Source of the DNA: an uncultured Paraprevotella sp. | Lineage (GTDB): Bacteria > Bacteroidota > Bacteroidia > Bacteroidales > Bacteroidaceae | Length of the DNA stretch: 64,000 nt | Assembly (NCBI GenBank): GCA_900548345.1 | Contig: URKA01000011.1 | Location: 11,906 to 75,905, forward strand | Direction: 5' to 3' | The notes under the pieces: generated by a model | Databases searched by the model: none | What the model was told of the DNA's origin: nothing | The model's input: the letters and a program-made list of their open reading frames with translations, nothing else | Position numbers and translations under genes: made by a program | Shown here: one piece after another, positions 42,543 to 51,084 of the stretch | How the letters are laid out: each line of letters opens with the position of its first letter | How positions within the stretch are numbered: position 1 is the first letter of the stretch

Positions 42543-44297
42543 TTAGGGTTTGTCGGTCAGTTTGCCGGGGCCGTCGAACGCATAAGTGAAGGAGTCGAAG
42601 TAGGCGCTGCCTTTCAAGTCGAGGGTGGAGTAGGCGTACAGGCCGATGCGGCTTCCTTTCCAGTCGCCCGAACCGGACTCGAACTCATCGCCGAAGGCGG
42701 TGTAGTCTGTCCCGTCGAGGCTGTAGGCATAGTGGTGCTTGTTGTGCAGGGCGTCAATTTCCAGACGGATGTAAATGCCTTGGTCCATGACGGCGGTGAT
42801 GTTGGTCAGCAACTTGGCTTCCCCGTTGTTCTCAAAGTAAAGCTGTGCCTTGGGCTTCCCGCCGGAGGTATTCATGGCCACACCCGCGCCCACGAACCTG
42901 TTGCCGATGCACTCGATGCCGCAACGGCCGCCTGCGGCCAACTGCGAGAAGTCAATCTTGACGGTGACCACGCCCTTGTTGCCCATGGTCTTCTGGGTAA
43001 ACTGGTTCTTGGCGTCGCGCAGTTTGCCGGCCTTCTGTGTCTTGATTTCAAGCCAGCCCGGTTTGTCGGTCAGCGACCAGTAGGCGTTGTGGGGATTGTG
43101 GTTGAACTGCCATTGCAGGCCCAATGTCGCTGACTCGAAGTCGTCATCCGACTGCGGTGCGAAGGGAGTCTGCCGGACGCCCGTGTTCGGTTTGCGGCAA
43201 ATCTTCATGGGTTCGCCTATGCCGTTCTTGTCGTAGTCCGTGCCGATTTCGGGGAAACCGTCTTTCCACGTCACGGGTTGCAGATGCACCACGCGGCCCT
43301 GTGGCTCGGTGGATTGGAAGTGGTAGAACCACCATTCGCCTTCCGGTGTGTCGACCAGTGCGCCCTGGTGCGGGCCGTTGACTCTTGTCGACCCCATCTC
43401 CAATACCCGTTTGCCCTCATAAGGTCCGTAGATGTTTGTGGCGTGCATCACGGTCTGCCAGCCTGTGCCCACACCGCCTTCGGGGATGCTCAGGTAGTAC
43501 AGTCCGTCCTTCTTGAAGAGTTTGGTGCCTTCGGCCACGGGCCCCTCATAGATTTTCGTTCCGTCATCGAGGAGAGACTTGCCGTCAGGGCTCATCTTGT
43601 GCAGGATGATAGGACCGGCGCCCAACTGGCTGCGGCCGAGGAAAGCCTGCCCGTTGTCGTCCCAGAAAGGACAGGGGTCTTCCCATCCCGATACGCTTTT
43701 CACGCAATGGAGCGGACTCCACGGGCCGGCCGGGTCGGTGGCCGTCGACATGAACAGGCCTTCGTTGGGTGTGCAGACAAACATCCAGAACTTGCCGTCA
43801 TGGTAGCGCAGGGCCGGTGCCCATGTGCCGCCGCCGTATTTGCCCATGTCGGAGTAGCCCGGCAGGTCGATGCTGTTGAAGATGCGTCCGATAATCTTCC
43901 AGTTGACCATGTCGTCGGATTCCAGGATGTTCATGCCTATGTAATGGAATTCGGAACAAGTCATGTAGTACTTGTTGCCCACGCGGATGACGTCAGGGTC
44001 GGAGTAGTCGCCGTTCAGGACAGGATTGGCAAAGGTGCCGTCACCCTGGTCGCCCCAACGCTCGTCGTCGTACCATCCGGTGGAGCCACCGAGGTCCTGG
44101 CCTCCCGAAAACAGTCCCATCCTGCCGGAATTGGTATAGTCTCCGAGAACGGGACGCGCACGGTGCTCGCCCGGAAAGAAGTTCTGGACGGATTCGTCTC
44201 CGTTGCCTACTTTTTCGAAAGCTGTGGGTTGCTGTGCCGAGAGGGAAAGGAACGGCACGAGGCAACAAAGCCAGCTGCTTTTCAGTGCATTTTTCAT
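42543..44297 (-). CDS. GH43 beta-xylosidase/alpha-L-arabinofuranosidase-type enzyme
   Basis: A 584-residue secreted enzyme. I chose the ATG at 44297 (MKNALKSSWLCCLVPFLSLSAQ, signal peptide); the open frame extends 38 codons further without a better start. A short segment (GDYTNSGRMGLFSGGQD) recalls an FG-GAP blade. The five-bladed propeller of GH43 follows: Asp100 in NGDYSDPDVIRVG (base), Asp207 in WEDPCPFWDDNG (pKa modulator), Glu256 in GPVAEGTKLFKKDG (acid). The C-terminal about 200 residues form a concanavalin-like sandwich (ATLGLQWQFNHNPHNAYWSL...) as in many GH43 arabinofuranosidases and xylosidases. It lies upstream of the VCBS-repeat gene (12-bp gap). Confidence 0.9.
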   Translation of the reverse strand: MKNALKSSWLCCLVPFLSLSAQQPTAFEKVGNGDESVQNFFPGEHRARPVLGDYTNSGRMGLFSGGQDLGGSTGWYDDERWGDQGDGTFANPVLNGDYSDPDVIRVGNKYYMTCSEFHYIGMNILESDDMVNWKIIGRIFNSIDLPGYSDMGKYGGGTWAPALRYHDGKFWMFVCTPNEGLFMSTATDPAGPWSPLHCVKSVSGWEDPCPFWDDNGQAFLGRSQLGAGPIILHKMSPDGKSLLDDGTKIYEGPVAEGTKLFKKDGLYYLSIPEGGVGTGWQTVMHATNIYGPYEGKRVLEMGSTRVNGPHQGALVDTPEGEWWFYHFQSTEPQGRVVHLQPVTWKDGFPEIGTDYDKNGIGEPMKICRKPNTGVRQTPFAPQSDDDFESATLGLQWQFNHNPHNAYWSLTDKPGWLEIKTQKAGKLRDAKNQFTQKTMGNKGVVTVKIDFSQLAAGGRCGIECIGNRFVGAGVAMNTSGGKPKAQLYFENNGEAKLLTNITAVMDQGIYIRLEIDALHNKHHYAYSLDGTDYTAFGDEFESGSGDWKGSRIGLYAYSTLDLKGSAYFDSFTYAFDGPGKLTDKP

Positions 44298-44326
44298 GTG
44301 TTGATAACTAAAAGATGAAACATGCA

Positions 44327-44334
44327 CAAAAATA
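44327..44334 (-). promoter_or_regulatory. Candidate -7 element of the GH43-VCBS unit
   Basis: The minus strand reads TATTTTTG, matching TAnnTTTG, 29 bp before the chosen start codon. The nearest TTTG upstream is 27 bp away, too far for a standard -33 box. Confidence 0.4.
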
Positions 44335-44415
44335 AAGAATGTGAAGGGATGGGGCTTAATACAAATACGCCATAAAATAGCAAGAACGCGTTTTACGCTT
44401 GTTTCCCGCACCTTT

Positions 44416-45201
44416 CTATTTCTTGAACACGGCCCTTATTGTGATTAGTCCGTGCTGGACCAGCGTGGCCGGCAGTCCGTAATGCCGGCTCATGATGTGG
44501 AAACGCTCCCAAAGAGAGGCCTTCCGGTTTTGGGTGGTGAGTCCTTCGTGCAGGTAGTCCGTGAGGATGGCCCTGCTGTTGACAATAGGTAGCCGGAGAC
44601 GGTCGGCAAGTTTCATCAGGCGGATGCACCAGTCGTAGTCGGCCGAAAAGCGGTAGTCCGGATTGTAAGGCGTTTGCCGTGCAAGGTCGGTGCGTACATA
44701 AAACGACTGATGGCAGACCAGCATGCCCCATCGGAAACTTTTCCAGCTCAGTCGGGCGGGAGCCTGGAGGCGGCGATGGCGGATGAAACGTCCTTCCCCG
44801 TCCACAAGGTCGGTCTCCCCGTATACGATGGCAGGCCGGTGTCCGGCGGTTGTTTTCATGTTGCCGAACGCTTGTGCCAGTGTATCGGGGCTGTGCAGCC
44901 TGTCGCCTGCATTAAGGAATACGATGTAGTCGCCCGTAGCGTTCTCCAATGCCTTGTTCATCGCGTCGTAGAGTCCTTTGTCCGGTTCGCGTACGACCAC
45001 GATGTCGTGCGTGACTTCACGTCCGGTGTTGTCGTCCACATAACGGTGGATGAGTTCCATGGTGCGGTCTTTGGAACACCCGTCGATAATCAGGTGCTCG
45101 ATACCGGCGTATGTCTGTTCCGCCACGCTGTCGAGCGTGCGTTGCAGGGTTTCTTCCGCATTATAGGTGACTGTGGCTATGGTGATTTTTATGGGGCACA
45201 T
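44416..45201 (-). CDS. Family 2 glycosyltransferase (GT-A)
   Basis: A 261-residue cytoplasmic enzyme. The GT-A start ITIATVTYNAEETLQRTLDSVAEQTY, the nucleotide-binding EHLIIDGCSKDRT, EPDKGLYDAMNKALENATGDYIVFLNAGDR (DxD-like NAGDR) and the acceptor-side FSADYDWCIRLMK are all present. The DGCSKDRT...DKGLYDAMNKG pattern matches the WcaA/WcaE-like branch that adds sugars to lipid-linked repeat units. It is the last gene of the leftward glycosyltransferase operon, 16 bp after the GT4 gene. Donor and acceptor are unknown. Confidence 0.88.
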   Translation of the reverse strand: MCPIKITIATVTYNAEETLQRTLDSVAEQTYAGIEHLIIDGCSKDRTMELIHRYVDDNTGREVTHDIVVVREPDKGLYDAMNKALENATGDYIVFLNAGDRLHSPDTLAQAFGNMKTTAGHRPAIVYGETDLVDGEGRFIRHRRLQAPARLSWKSFRWGMLVCHQSFYVRTDLARQTPYNPDYRFSADYDWCIRLMKLADRLRLPIVNSRAILTDYLHEGLTTQNRKASLWERFHIMSRHYGLPATLVQHGLITIRAVFKK

Positions 45202-45217
45202 GGGTATGAATTGATTT

Positions 45218-46480
45218 TTACCTTTTGTTGGTGATGCGGTGGTACAGTGCGATATATCGCGAGGCTATGTGGGTCTCTCCGAAATCAGACAGCACCTTGT
45301 GCACGGCTTGCGAGGACAGATGCCCGTGCACATCGGTGTCCAGCACAAAGCGTATGCCTTCCGCCAGTTCTTCCGGGTGGTGCGGCTTTGCCAGAAAACC
45401 GTTCTGCTTGTGTGTGATGATTTCGGTAAAGTCACCCGTATCGAAGCCGACGCATGGCACGCCGCAGGCCATCGCTTCCATGAGCAGGCCGGACTGTCCG
45501 CCTTCACACGAGGTTGCGACAACGGCATCCGCGGCATTGTACAGTTTGGCCAACTGTTTGTCATCCTTGATGTCCTCGACGGTATATACGGGAAACGGGA
45601 GGGCTGTTCCGGACAGTTCCGCGTCTTTTCCCGTCACGACGATGCCTATGCCTTCTGCTTCTTTTCCCATTGTTTCTTTCAGTATGCGGCAGGTTTCCGC
45701 CATCGTGTCGTATTCCGCCTGTTGCGTACCTGTCGGGGATGTGCGGAACAGGAGCAGTTTTTTGTCTGCCGGAAGGTTAAAGGCCAGGCGTGCCGCTTTC
45801 TGTCCTTCCGGATGGAACGTGTGTGTACAGATGGTATTCGGGATACATACGATTTCCTGTCCGGTAAGCAGGGCACTTTGCCGTGCGGCCTTTTCGAGCC
45901 ATCCGGTGCTGGCCACGAACAGGATGTGTGCACCGCGCAACATCTGCTGCTTGCGTTTGAATACGGCAGTCGACAAGTCATGTTCCTTGCCTTGGCCGTT
46001 CAGCATGGGGCATCTGCTGCATGCCGTACGGTATGCCGTGCATGTGCCGTTATGATGGCAGATGCCGGTGAAGGGCCATACATCGTGCAGGGTCCATACC
46101 ACCGGTTTGCCGCTGTCGATGATGCTGCGGATGTTTTTCAGGGAAAGAAGTCCGTCCGTCGTGTCGTGCAGGTGGATGATGTCCGCTTCCTTAAATTCGG
46201 GCAGGGAGGTGATGTCCGTCCCTGTGTCTGCCGTATCGAGCCGGCAGCCGGTAGACTTGCGGATGCGGTTGGTTTTCCATGCGGAAAGGTTTCCGCAGAG
46301 TGTCCGTATGCCCGACAGGGGCGACTGAGGGAGCCGTGCTACGGTGATTTGCTCCGTCCTTTTGTGGCGGACGAGCATCTTGGCCTTTATGCCGTTGTTC
46401 TTCAGGGCGTCTGCCAGCCGGTTCGCTGCCACGGCGGTTTCGTCTCCCCAGTCGGATGTGTTGATATGTAATACTCTCAT
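45218..46480 (-). CDS. Family 4 glycosyltransferase (GT-B), first of tandem pair
   Basis: A 420-residue enzyme. I chose the ATG at 46480 (MRVLHINTSDWGDETAVAANRLADAL), only 1 bp after the upstream stop; a TTG at 46492 would add four residues. The N-terminal Rossmann domain has VVWTLHDVWPFTGICHH with the cysteine set C-x5-C-x6-C-x2-C. The C-terminal donor domain has LAKLYNAADAVVATSCEGGQSGLLMEAMACGVPCVGFDTGDFTEII, containing the E-x7-E motif of GT4. It is a tandem paralog of the next gene. The role is sugar transfer in surface polysaccharide assembly; specificity is unknown. Confidence 0.9.
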   Translation of the reverse strand: MRVLHINTSDWGDETAVAANRLADALKNNGIKAKMLVRHKRTEQITVARLPQSPLSGIRTLCGNLSAWKTNRIRKSTGCRLDTADTGTDITSLPEFKEADIIHLHDTTDGLLSLKNIRSIIDSGKPVVWTLHDVWPFTGICHHNGTCTAYRTACSRCPMLNGQGKEHDLSTAVFKRKQQMLRGAHILFVASTGWLEKAARQSALLTGQEIVCIPNTICTHTFHPEGQKAARLAFNLPADKKLLLFRTSPTGTQQAEYDTMAETCRILKETMGKEAEGIGIVVTGKDAELSGTALPFPVYTVEDIKDDKQLAKLYNAADAVVATSCEGGQSGLLMEAMACGVPCVGFDTGDFTEIITHKQNGFLAKPHHPEELAEGIRFVLDTDVHGHLSSQAVHKVLSDFGETHIASRYIALYHRITNKR

Positions 46481-46481
46481 T

Positions 46482-47738
46482 TTACGAAACAATCAGTGTT
46501 CTGTATAATTCCGAATAAGCGGAAGCTACGACCTGGGCCGAGTATTTCCGTATGATTTGCCGGCGCATGCTTTCCCGTTTGTCCTGTCCGCCTTGTTCCA
46601 AGGCCCATACAATGCCGTCGGCCAGACTTTGCGGCGAGAGATAATCAGCCAGAAAACCGTTCTGTTTGTGTGTGATGATGTCCCGCTGCCCGCTGTTTCC
46701 GAACGACACGGGAATACATCCGCATGCGAGCGATTCGATGAGTGTTTGTCCGAATGTCTCGTAATAGGATGCAGAGACCGTCACATCGGCTGCGGAGTAT
46801 AACCGGCTCAGGGTGTCGTTGCCTTTGACATGCCCCATATAGGTGTGGCTTACGGGAATCCGGGACAGCCACCGGCGGTCTTTGATGCCGCCGAATAAGA
46901 CCACGTGCATGTCATCCTTGTTCATCCGTCCGCTTTTCAACAGGCAATCTATGCTTTCCAACAAGAGCGGAAGTCCTTTGATAGGGTCGTCCACACGTGC
47001 GGCCCCGAACAGGATGATTCTCTTGCCGGGGGGAAGCCCCGACAATGCACGGCTTTCCGCTTGGTCGTAGAGCGTGAATTTCTCGACAGGCAATGTGTTG
47101 GGGATGACCGTTATGGCCTTATCGCCCAGCAGACTGCTTTGTTCCACCTGTTCTTTCAGCCATGAACTGACGGTTACGATGTGCAGGTTGGAAGATTCGA
47201 ATATCTTTTTCTTTTTTCGGAATGTCTTTGCCGACAAGTCGTTGCGTCCGGGAAAACGCAGGAAAGGACAGTCGTGGCAGGATGTCTTGAAACGTTCGCA
47301 GCGGTAGGCGTAATGACAGATGGATGTGCATTCCCACATGTCGTGCATGGTCCATACCATCGGTTTGCCCGACCGCAGGATGCGTTGTATGCCGTCAAGG
47401 GACAGCATCCCCTGGTTGACCCATTGCAGATGAATCAGGTCGGCTTCCTTGAAGGCCGGATGCCTGGTGATGTCGAATCCGGTGTTGGCAATCGACACCT
47501 TGAACAGGTTCTTCCGGCTGAACAGGTTGTGGACCCAGATGACGCACCGTTCCCATAAGAAGTTCCGTTTTCTTTGCCACTTGTTTCCCACAGCAATCAC
47601 ATGCTCACGGTGGCTTTCCTTGTCCATGACCAGCATGCTTGCGTCGATGTCGGAAGTCCTTAACGCTTCCGTCAGGCGATTGGCGGCAATAGCTGCCCCG
47701 CCGGTGTATTCGGAGGTGTTGACGATAAGGATTCTCAT
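46482..47738 (-). CDS. Family 4 glycosyltransferase (GT-B), second of tandem pair
   Basis: A 418-residue enzyme beginning MRILIVNTSEYTGGAAIAANRLTEALR. MVWTMHDMWECTSICHY carries the same C-x5-C-x6-C-x2-C set as its neighbour. The donor domain contains FGAARVDDPIKGLPLLLESI, LSRLYSAADVTVSASYYETFGQTLIESLACGCIPVSFG with the GT4 E-x7-E motif. Its start codon overlaps the stop of the neighbour upstream of it (ATGA at 47735-47738), so the genes are translationally coupled. Confidence 0.9.
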   Translation of the reverse strand: MRILIVNTSEYTGGAAIAANRLTEALRTSDIDASMLVMDKESHREHVIAVGNKWQRKRNFLWERCVIWVHNLFSRKNLFKVSIANTGFDITRHPAFKEADLIHLQWVNQGMLSLDGIQRILRSGKPMVWTMHDMWECTSICHYAYRCERFKTSCHDCPFLRFPGRNDLSAKTFRKKKKIFESSNLHIVTVSSWLKEQVEQSSLLGDKAITVIPNTLPVEKFTLYDQAESRALSGLPPGKRIILFGAARVDDPIKGLPLLLESIDCLLKSGRMNKDDMHVVLFGGIKDRRWLSRIPVSHTYMGHVKGNDTLSRLYSAADVTVSASYYETFGQTLIESLACGCIPVSFGNSGQRDIITHKQNGFLADYLSPQSLADGIVWALEQGGQDKRESMRRQIIRKYSAQVVASAYSELYRTLIVS

Positions 47739-48586
47739 GACTGTTCGTTTGCGAGGTCTACCCTACGGTGTATTTCTTCGATGCTGTCGGCATACAGGTC
47801 GTACAGCAGCCGGCCGTTTCTTTGGCATTGTTCCTTGGTGAAGCTGTTGTTCCAAAGGCGCATGCCGCCTACGGTCAGCGATTTGAAGCTGGCATCATAC
47901 CAGCCCACCTCCAGATTGTCCAGCCATGCACGTGCGCACAGGTCGTAGTCGTCGTACTGGAACGGGGCGAATCGGAAGTCGATACGTCCGAGCCGTGAGG
48001 TGAAAAGCTCTTTGTTGACCCACATCGGTGCTCTGTTCACGGCCGGCACCCTGCAGAAGTCACGGTTGTGGACGGTCCATGTCGCGCCGTGCATGAATTT
48101 CTCTCCCGCGTCGACCACAAGGTCGAGGGCGTCGCAACCGCCGAGGATGGCCATACGCGGGTGGGCGCGGAACAACGCTACGGCACGGTCTACCCATTCC
48201 GTCGTGTCAAAGTCGTCATCGTCCTGCAACAGCGCGACATACCGGCCGTTGGCCAAACGGATGCATCGGTCGTAGGTGATGTTCTCGTACAAGTCGTTGC
48301 AGCGCAGCAGGAACTCGTTGGCTCCGGTCAGCGCATGCGCCAGACGGTGTGTGTGTGCTTCGTCCGACCCGTCGTCGATGACGATAATCTCCGAGTGGGG
48401 TACGAGGCGCAACTTGGGCAGGATGTGCAACACCTGCAAACTCTTGTTATGCGACTGTATGACGATGCTGGTTTCCGGTTCGTCCCGGTAGCCTTTAGCC
48501 GCCCATGCCGCATAGCTTTTCTTGTTTTGGGTCACCTTGGTGCGCTTCTGCAGCGACAGCTTGAGTTTTTCGAGTAGAAGTTTCAT
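47735..48586 (-). CDS. Family 2 glycosyltransferase (GT-A)
   Basis: A 283-residue cytoplasmic enzyme. After a basic N-terminus, the GT-A fold starts at TSIVIQSHNKSLQVLHILPKL. The nucleotide-binding strands SEIIVIDDGSDEAHT and GRYVALLQDDDDFDTTEW (DxD motif) follow, and YDDYDLCARAWLDNLEVGWYD is the acceptor-side region. It is the first gene of a four-gene leftward operon with a well-formed promoter at 48609-48640. Confidence 0.87.
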   Translation of the reverse strand: MKLLLEKLKLSLQKRTKVTQNKKSYAAWAAKGYRDEPETSIVIQSHNKSLQVLHILPKLRLVPHSEIIVIDDGSDEAHTHRLAHALTGANEFLLRCNDLYENITYDRCIRLANGRYVALLQDDDDFDTTEWVDRAVALFRAHPRMAILGGCDALDLVVDAGEKFMHGATWTVHNRDFCRVPAVNRAPMWVNKELFTSRLGRIDFRFAPFQYDDYDLCARAWLDNLEVGWYDASFKSLTVGGMRLWNNSFTKEQCQRNGRLLYDLYADSIEEIHRRVDLANEQS

Positions 48587-48608
48587 GAGTATACGCTGAC
48601 TATGGGAA

Positions 48609-48640
48609 CAAAGATAGTGAAAGGTGAGTGCAGAGGCAAA
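48609..48640 (-). promoter_or_regulatory. Promoter of the four-gene glycosyltransferase operon
   Basis: On the minus strand TTTG (48640-48637) is followed after 20 bp by TATCTTTG (48616-48609), a near-ideal Bacteroidota promoter. The leader to the ATG at 48586 is about 15 nt. Confidence 0.7.
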
Positions 48641-48753
48641 TGAAAACGAAGTTTTCTGATTTGACTATGCCGGGCCGCATCCTATCTTCGCGAAAGCAAA
48701 GATAATGCTTTTTTTTGTTCCCGTGGATAGTGCCCGTGTTCATTTTATGCGGT

Positions 48754-49659
48754 TTATGCTCCGAAATCTCCTTTGAGTGTGCGCTTGATGCGCCGTATGG
48801 CCTTGGCGAAGAAAGAGTTGGTGCGGGCATAGTAGCGCACGTATGCCTGCCGGGCTTCCTTGTTCTCCGTGAGCGGAAGTCGTTTGACGGGCAGCCGTTG
48901 CATGTAGAGCTTGGAGTCGTACAGCCCGCCTCCACCGCAGTTTGTGCCGCTGCCGTCGAACCCGATGTTCTGCACCAGCGACTTGCCGACGTTGAGCGAA
49001 AGCATGTCGCGCAGGAACATCGTGGCGTTCCAGCGTATGGCCCATGAGTTGTTCTTGCCCTCCACCTGCCGGCGCAACATGCGCACGTAGCGGTATTTGC
49101 CGTTGAAGTCAAAAGTGTAGCCCAGCTTCCGTCGTTCCATCTCGTCTAATAAGGCCTGTCCGTCGGGGTTGAAGTATTGCCATGCGCGCTGCCATGTGGC
49201 CCAGCCCCAGCTGCCTGTGAACTTGATGAAGAAGGTGTCGGGCAGCGACGGGTCTTGCGTGAAGTCGCAGCCCTGTATGTGTCCCACCTGTTCGTCGTGT
49301 TCGTACATGTCGAGCGCGTCGTTCATGAACTGCAGGAAGTAGGGGGCGGTGACAAGGTCGTCTTCCAGGACGATTACCTTTCCGGCACGGTTAACATGTG
49401 TGGTCACACCGTCGATGATGCTGCGTGCCAGCCCGAAGTTCTTCGTGCGTTCCGTGATGCAGACGTTCCCGAATCCCGTAATGGTGTGCAGGTAGCGGCG
49501 CACTTCGTCGACGGCCGTCCGGTCGTCATCGGTTTTCGGTGCGTCGGAGTAGATGAAAAGCTCGCTTTCGGCAGCCAGCGTGTTGCGTTGCAACGCTTCC
49601 ACCGTGCGCCGGGTGTGTGCGGGACGGTTGTAGGTGAAGAGTAGTATGGGTGCTGTCAT
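48754..49659 (-). CDS. Glycosyltransferase of the GNT-I/GT2-like type
   Basis: A 301-residue protein starting TAPILLFTYNRPAHTRRTVEALQRN, followed by ESELFIYSDAPKTDDD, the KVIVLEDDLVTAPYFLQFMNDAL block with an EDD metal/nucleotide motif, and GSWGWATWQRAWQYF, which is typical of bacterial nucleotide-diphospho-sugar transferases related to the GNT-I family. It lies 38 bp downstream of the WbsX-like gene and is probably co-transcribed with it. It likely adds one sugar to a surface polysaccharide; substrate unknown. Confidence 0.83.
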   Translation of the reverse strand: MTAPILLFTYNRPAHTRRTVEALQRNTLAAESELFIYSDAPKTDDDRTAVDEVRRYLHTITGFGNVCITERTKNFGLARSIIDGVTTHVNRAGKVIVLEDDLVTAPYFLQFMNDALDMYEHDEQVGHIQGCDFTQDPSLPDTFFIKFTGSWGWATWQRAWQYFNPDGQALLDEMERRKLGYTFDFNGKYRYVRMLRRQVEGKNNSWAIRWNATMFLRDMLSLNVGKSLVQNIGFDGSGTNCGGGGLYDSKLYMQRLPVKRLPLTENKEARQAYVRYYARTNSFFAKAIRRIKRTLKGDFGA

Positions 49660-49697
49660 ATATCCGTGGGTTTTTGATGTGACGGGCGTGAGATGTT

Positions 49698-50789
49698 TCA
49701 GAACACTTTATCTATGGCCTGTTTCAGGGCTTCCAGATAACCCCGTCCGAATTTCAGGTCAGGCTCCATGTAATTGCCTTCGCCCCATTCGTTCCATGAC
49801 TTCAGGAATACGATGCGTTTCTCTTTTTCCTTGTGGGCTATCTGCCGGAATGTGGCTTCTGCATGCCGTCCGAACTTGTCGGGGGTGGAGCCCACTAAGA
49901 TATGTCCGGCATTTCCCGACCTGGGGGAGTGGTCCCAGTTGGGAATCAGGGTGGGGTAGCAGTTGTCGGCTTTCTCCTCTTCTCCGCAGAAATGGCGTGA
50001 CGCCCTGCCGTAGTCGATGTGCCTTCCCCGTCCGAGTGCGATGCGCTGGAACTTGGCGTTCATGCGTTCCCAAAGCGAGAAGTCTTTCTTGAACACATCG
50101 TACAGGCGTACGGCAACCGTGGCATCGAATCCCCATTGGAGATAACGCGGGATGTCTTCCGCGCGGTCGGTGTGTCCGACGAAATGAATGCGGAAGCCGT
50201 GCGGTTCGGCCAGTTGTTGCCACAACCGGATGAAATGTGCGGCATCCGGCAGTTTGGTCGGGGCATACACTACAAAGACCGGATTGCCGTGTACACGGAT
50301 GTAGCGCGGGTCCTTAAAGGCCGGGAGCACGGCATTGAAGTGCGCGATATAGTCTTCGTCGCCCGGATAGAGCTGTTCCATCAGCATCTTGTGTCCGCCG
50401 TCGCGGTTGAACTGTTTGTCCTCCCAGCTGTGGTTGGCCCATGCTAAGCAGAACGGGAAGTCCGGTTCCCCGCTTTGCAGGACTTCGTTGAACGGCCGTT
50501 GCAGCAGTTGTCTGCCGTGGCCGAACCAGTAATGCCAATAGCAGAAACCTTCAATGCCGTATTCGCGCGCCATGTCGGCCTGTTCCTTGCGGGTTTCGGG
50601 CACACGCAGGTCGTAATATCCCAAGTCGGCCGGCACTTTGGGCTGGTAGTGTCCTTTGAACAGCGGTTTGGCTTTTCCCACGTTGGTCCATTCCGTGAAT
50701 CCTTTTCCCCACCACTTGTCGTTCTCCGGTGTGGGATGGAATTGCGGAAGGTAGAATGCGATGACACGTACTTCGTTGTGTTGGTTCAT
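49698..50789 (-). CDS. WbsX-like (GH99-like domain) polysaccharide biosynthesis protein
   Basis: A 363-residue protein with the WbsX family signature AFYLPQFHPTPENDKWWGKGFTEWTNV near the N-terminus, GIEGFCYWHYWFGHGRQLLQRPF, FCLAWANHSW, and the C-terminal LKSWNEWGEGNYMEPD. This family (Glyco_tran_WbsX, GH99-like fold) is found in O-antigen and capsule clusters and is regarded as a glycosyltransferase or a GH-like processing enzyme. No signal peptide, so cytoplasmic. It is first in its unit, with its own promoter (50817-50848). Confidence 0.9.
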   Translation of the reverse strand: MNQHNEVRVIAFYLPQFHPTPENDKWWGKGFTEWTNVGKAKPLFKGHYQPKVPADLGYYDLRVPETRKEQADMAREYGIEGFCYWHYWFGHGRQLLQRPFNEVLQSGEPDFPFCLAWANHSWEDKQFNRDGGHKMLMEQLYPGDEDYIAHFNAVLPAFKDPRYIRVHGNPVFVVYAPTKLPDAAHFIRLWQQLAEPHGFRIHFVGHTDRAEDIPRYLQWGFDATVAVRLYDVFKKDFSLWERMNAKFQRIALGRGRHIDYGRASRHFCGEEEKADNCYPTLIPNWDHSPRSGNAGHILVGSTPDKFGRHAEATFRQIAHKEKEKRIVFLKSWNEWGEGNYMEPDLKFGRGYLEALKQAIDKVF

Positions 50790-50816
50790 GTGTTTGCTTC
50801 TGTATGTTTCGTGTGG

Positions 50817-50848
50817 TAAAGTTACGGTTTCCTTTTTGCTTTCCCAAA
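50817..50848 (-). promoter_or_regulatory. Promoter of the WbsX-glycosyltransferase unit
   Basis: On the minus strand TTTG is followed after 20 bp by TAACTTTA (one mismatch in the -7 box). The 34-bp segment 50817-50850 matches 29 of 34 bases of 52554-52587, the promoter of the flippase gene. Confidence 0.6.
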
Positions 50849-50975
50849 GGTTCGCGGATGATTTTTATTCCGGTTCCGTTACGGGATGCGTGTGTCGGCA
50901 GGAGATGCGTATGGCATATAATATATAATGTACGCGCGAGGATGGCGGAAAGGCTCTTTTTTGTCCTCTTTTTTC

Positions 50976-51050
50976 TCACCTGTGTGCGTTTCATCGGTCA
51001 CAGGTGAGCGTTTCATTCTTCACCTGTGTGCATTTTCTCGCATACAGGTG
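50976..51050. repeat. Tandem inverted repeats with CACCTGTG arms
   Basis: Inverted repeat 1 is TCACCTGTG (50976-50984) with CACAGGTGA (50999-51007). Inverted repeat 2 is CACCTGTGTGC (51021-51031) with GCATACAGGTG (51040-51050). Both use the same arm sequence. They lie 34 bp after the flippase stop and before the WbsX promoter. They may be terminator or mRNA-end hairpins of the flippase gene, or a protein-binding site. Confidence 0.65.
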
Positions 51051-51084
51051 GGCAATTTACGGCGTATAAGGTGCAGGACGGAGG

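Noticed and set aside
48683..48704. Second TATCTTTG on the minus strand (48704-48697) with an inverted TATCTT/AAGATA around it, upstream of the glycosyltransferase operon
   Set aside because: No TTTG at a suitable distance upstream, and a better promoter lies closer to the gene (48609-48640).
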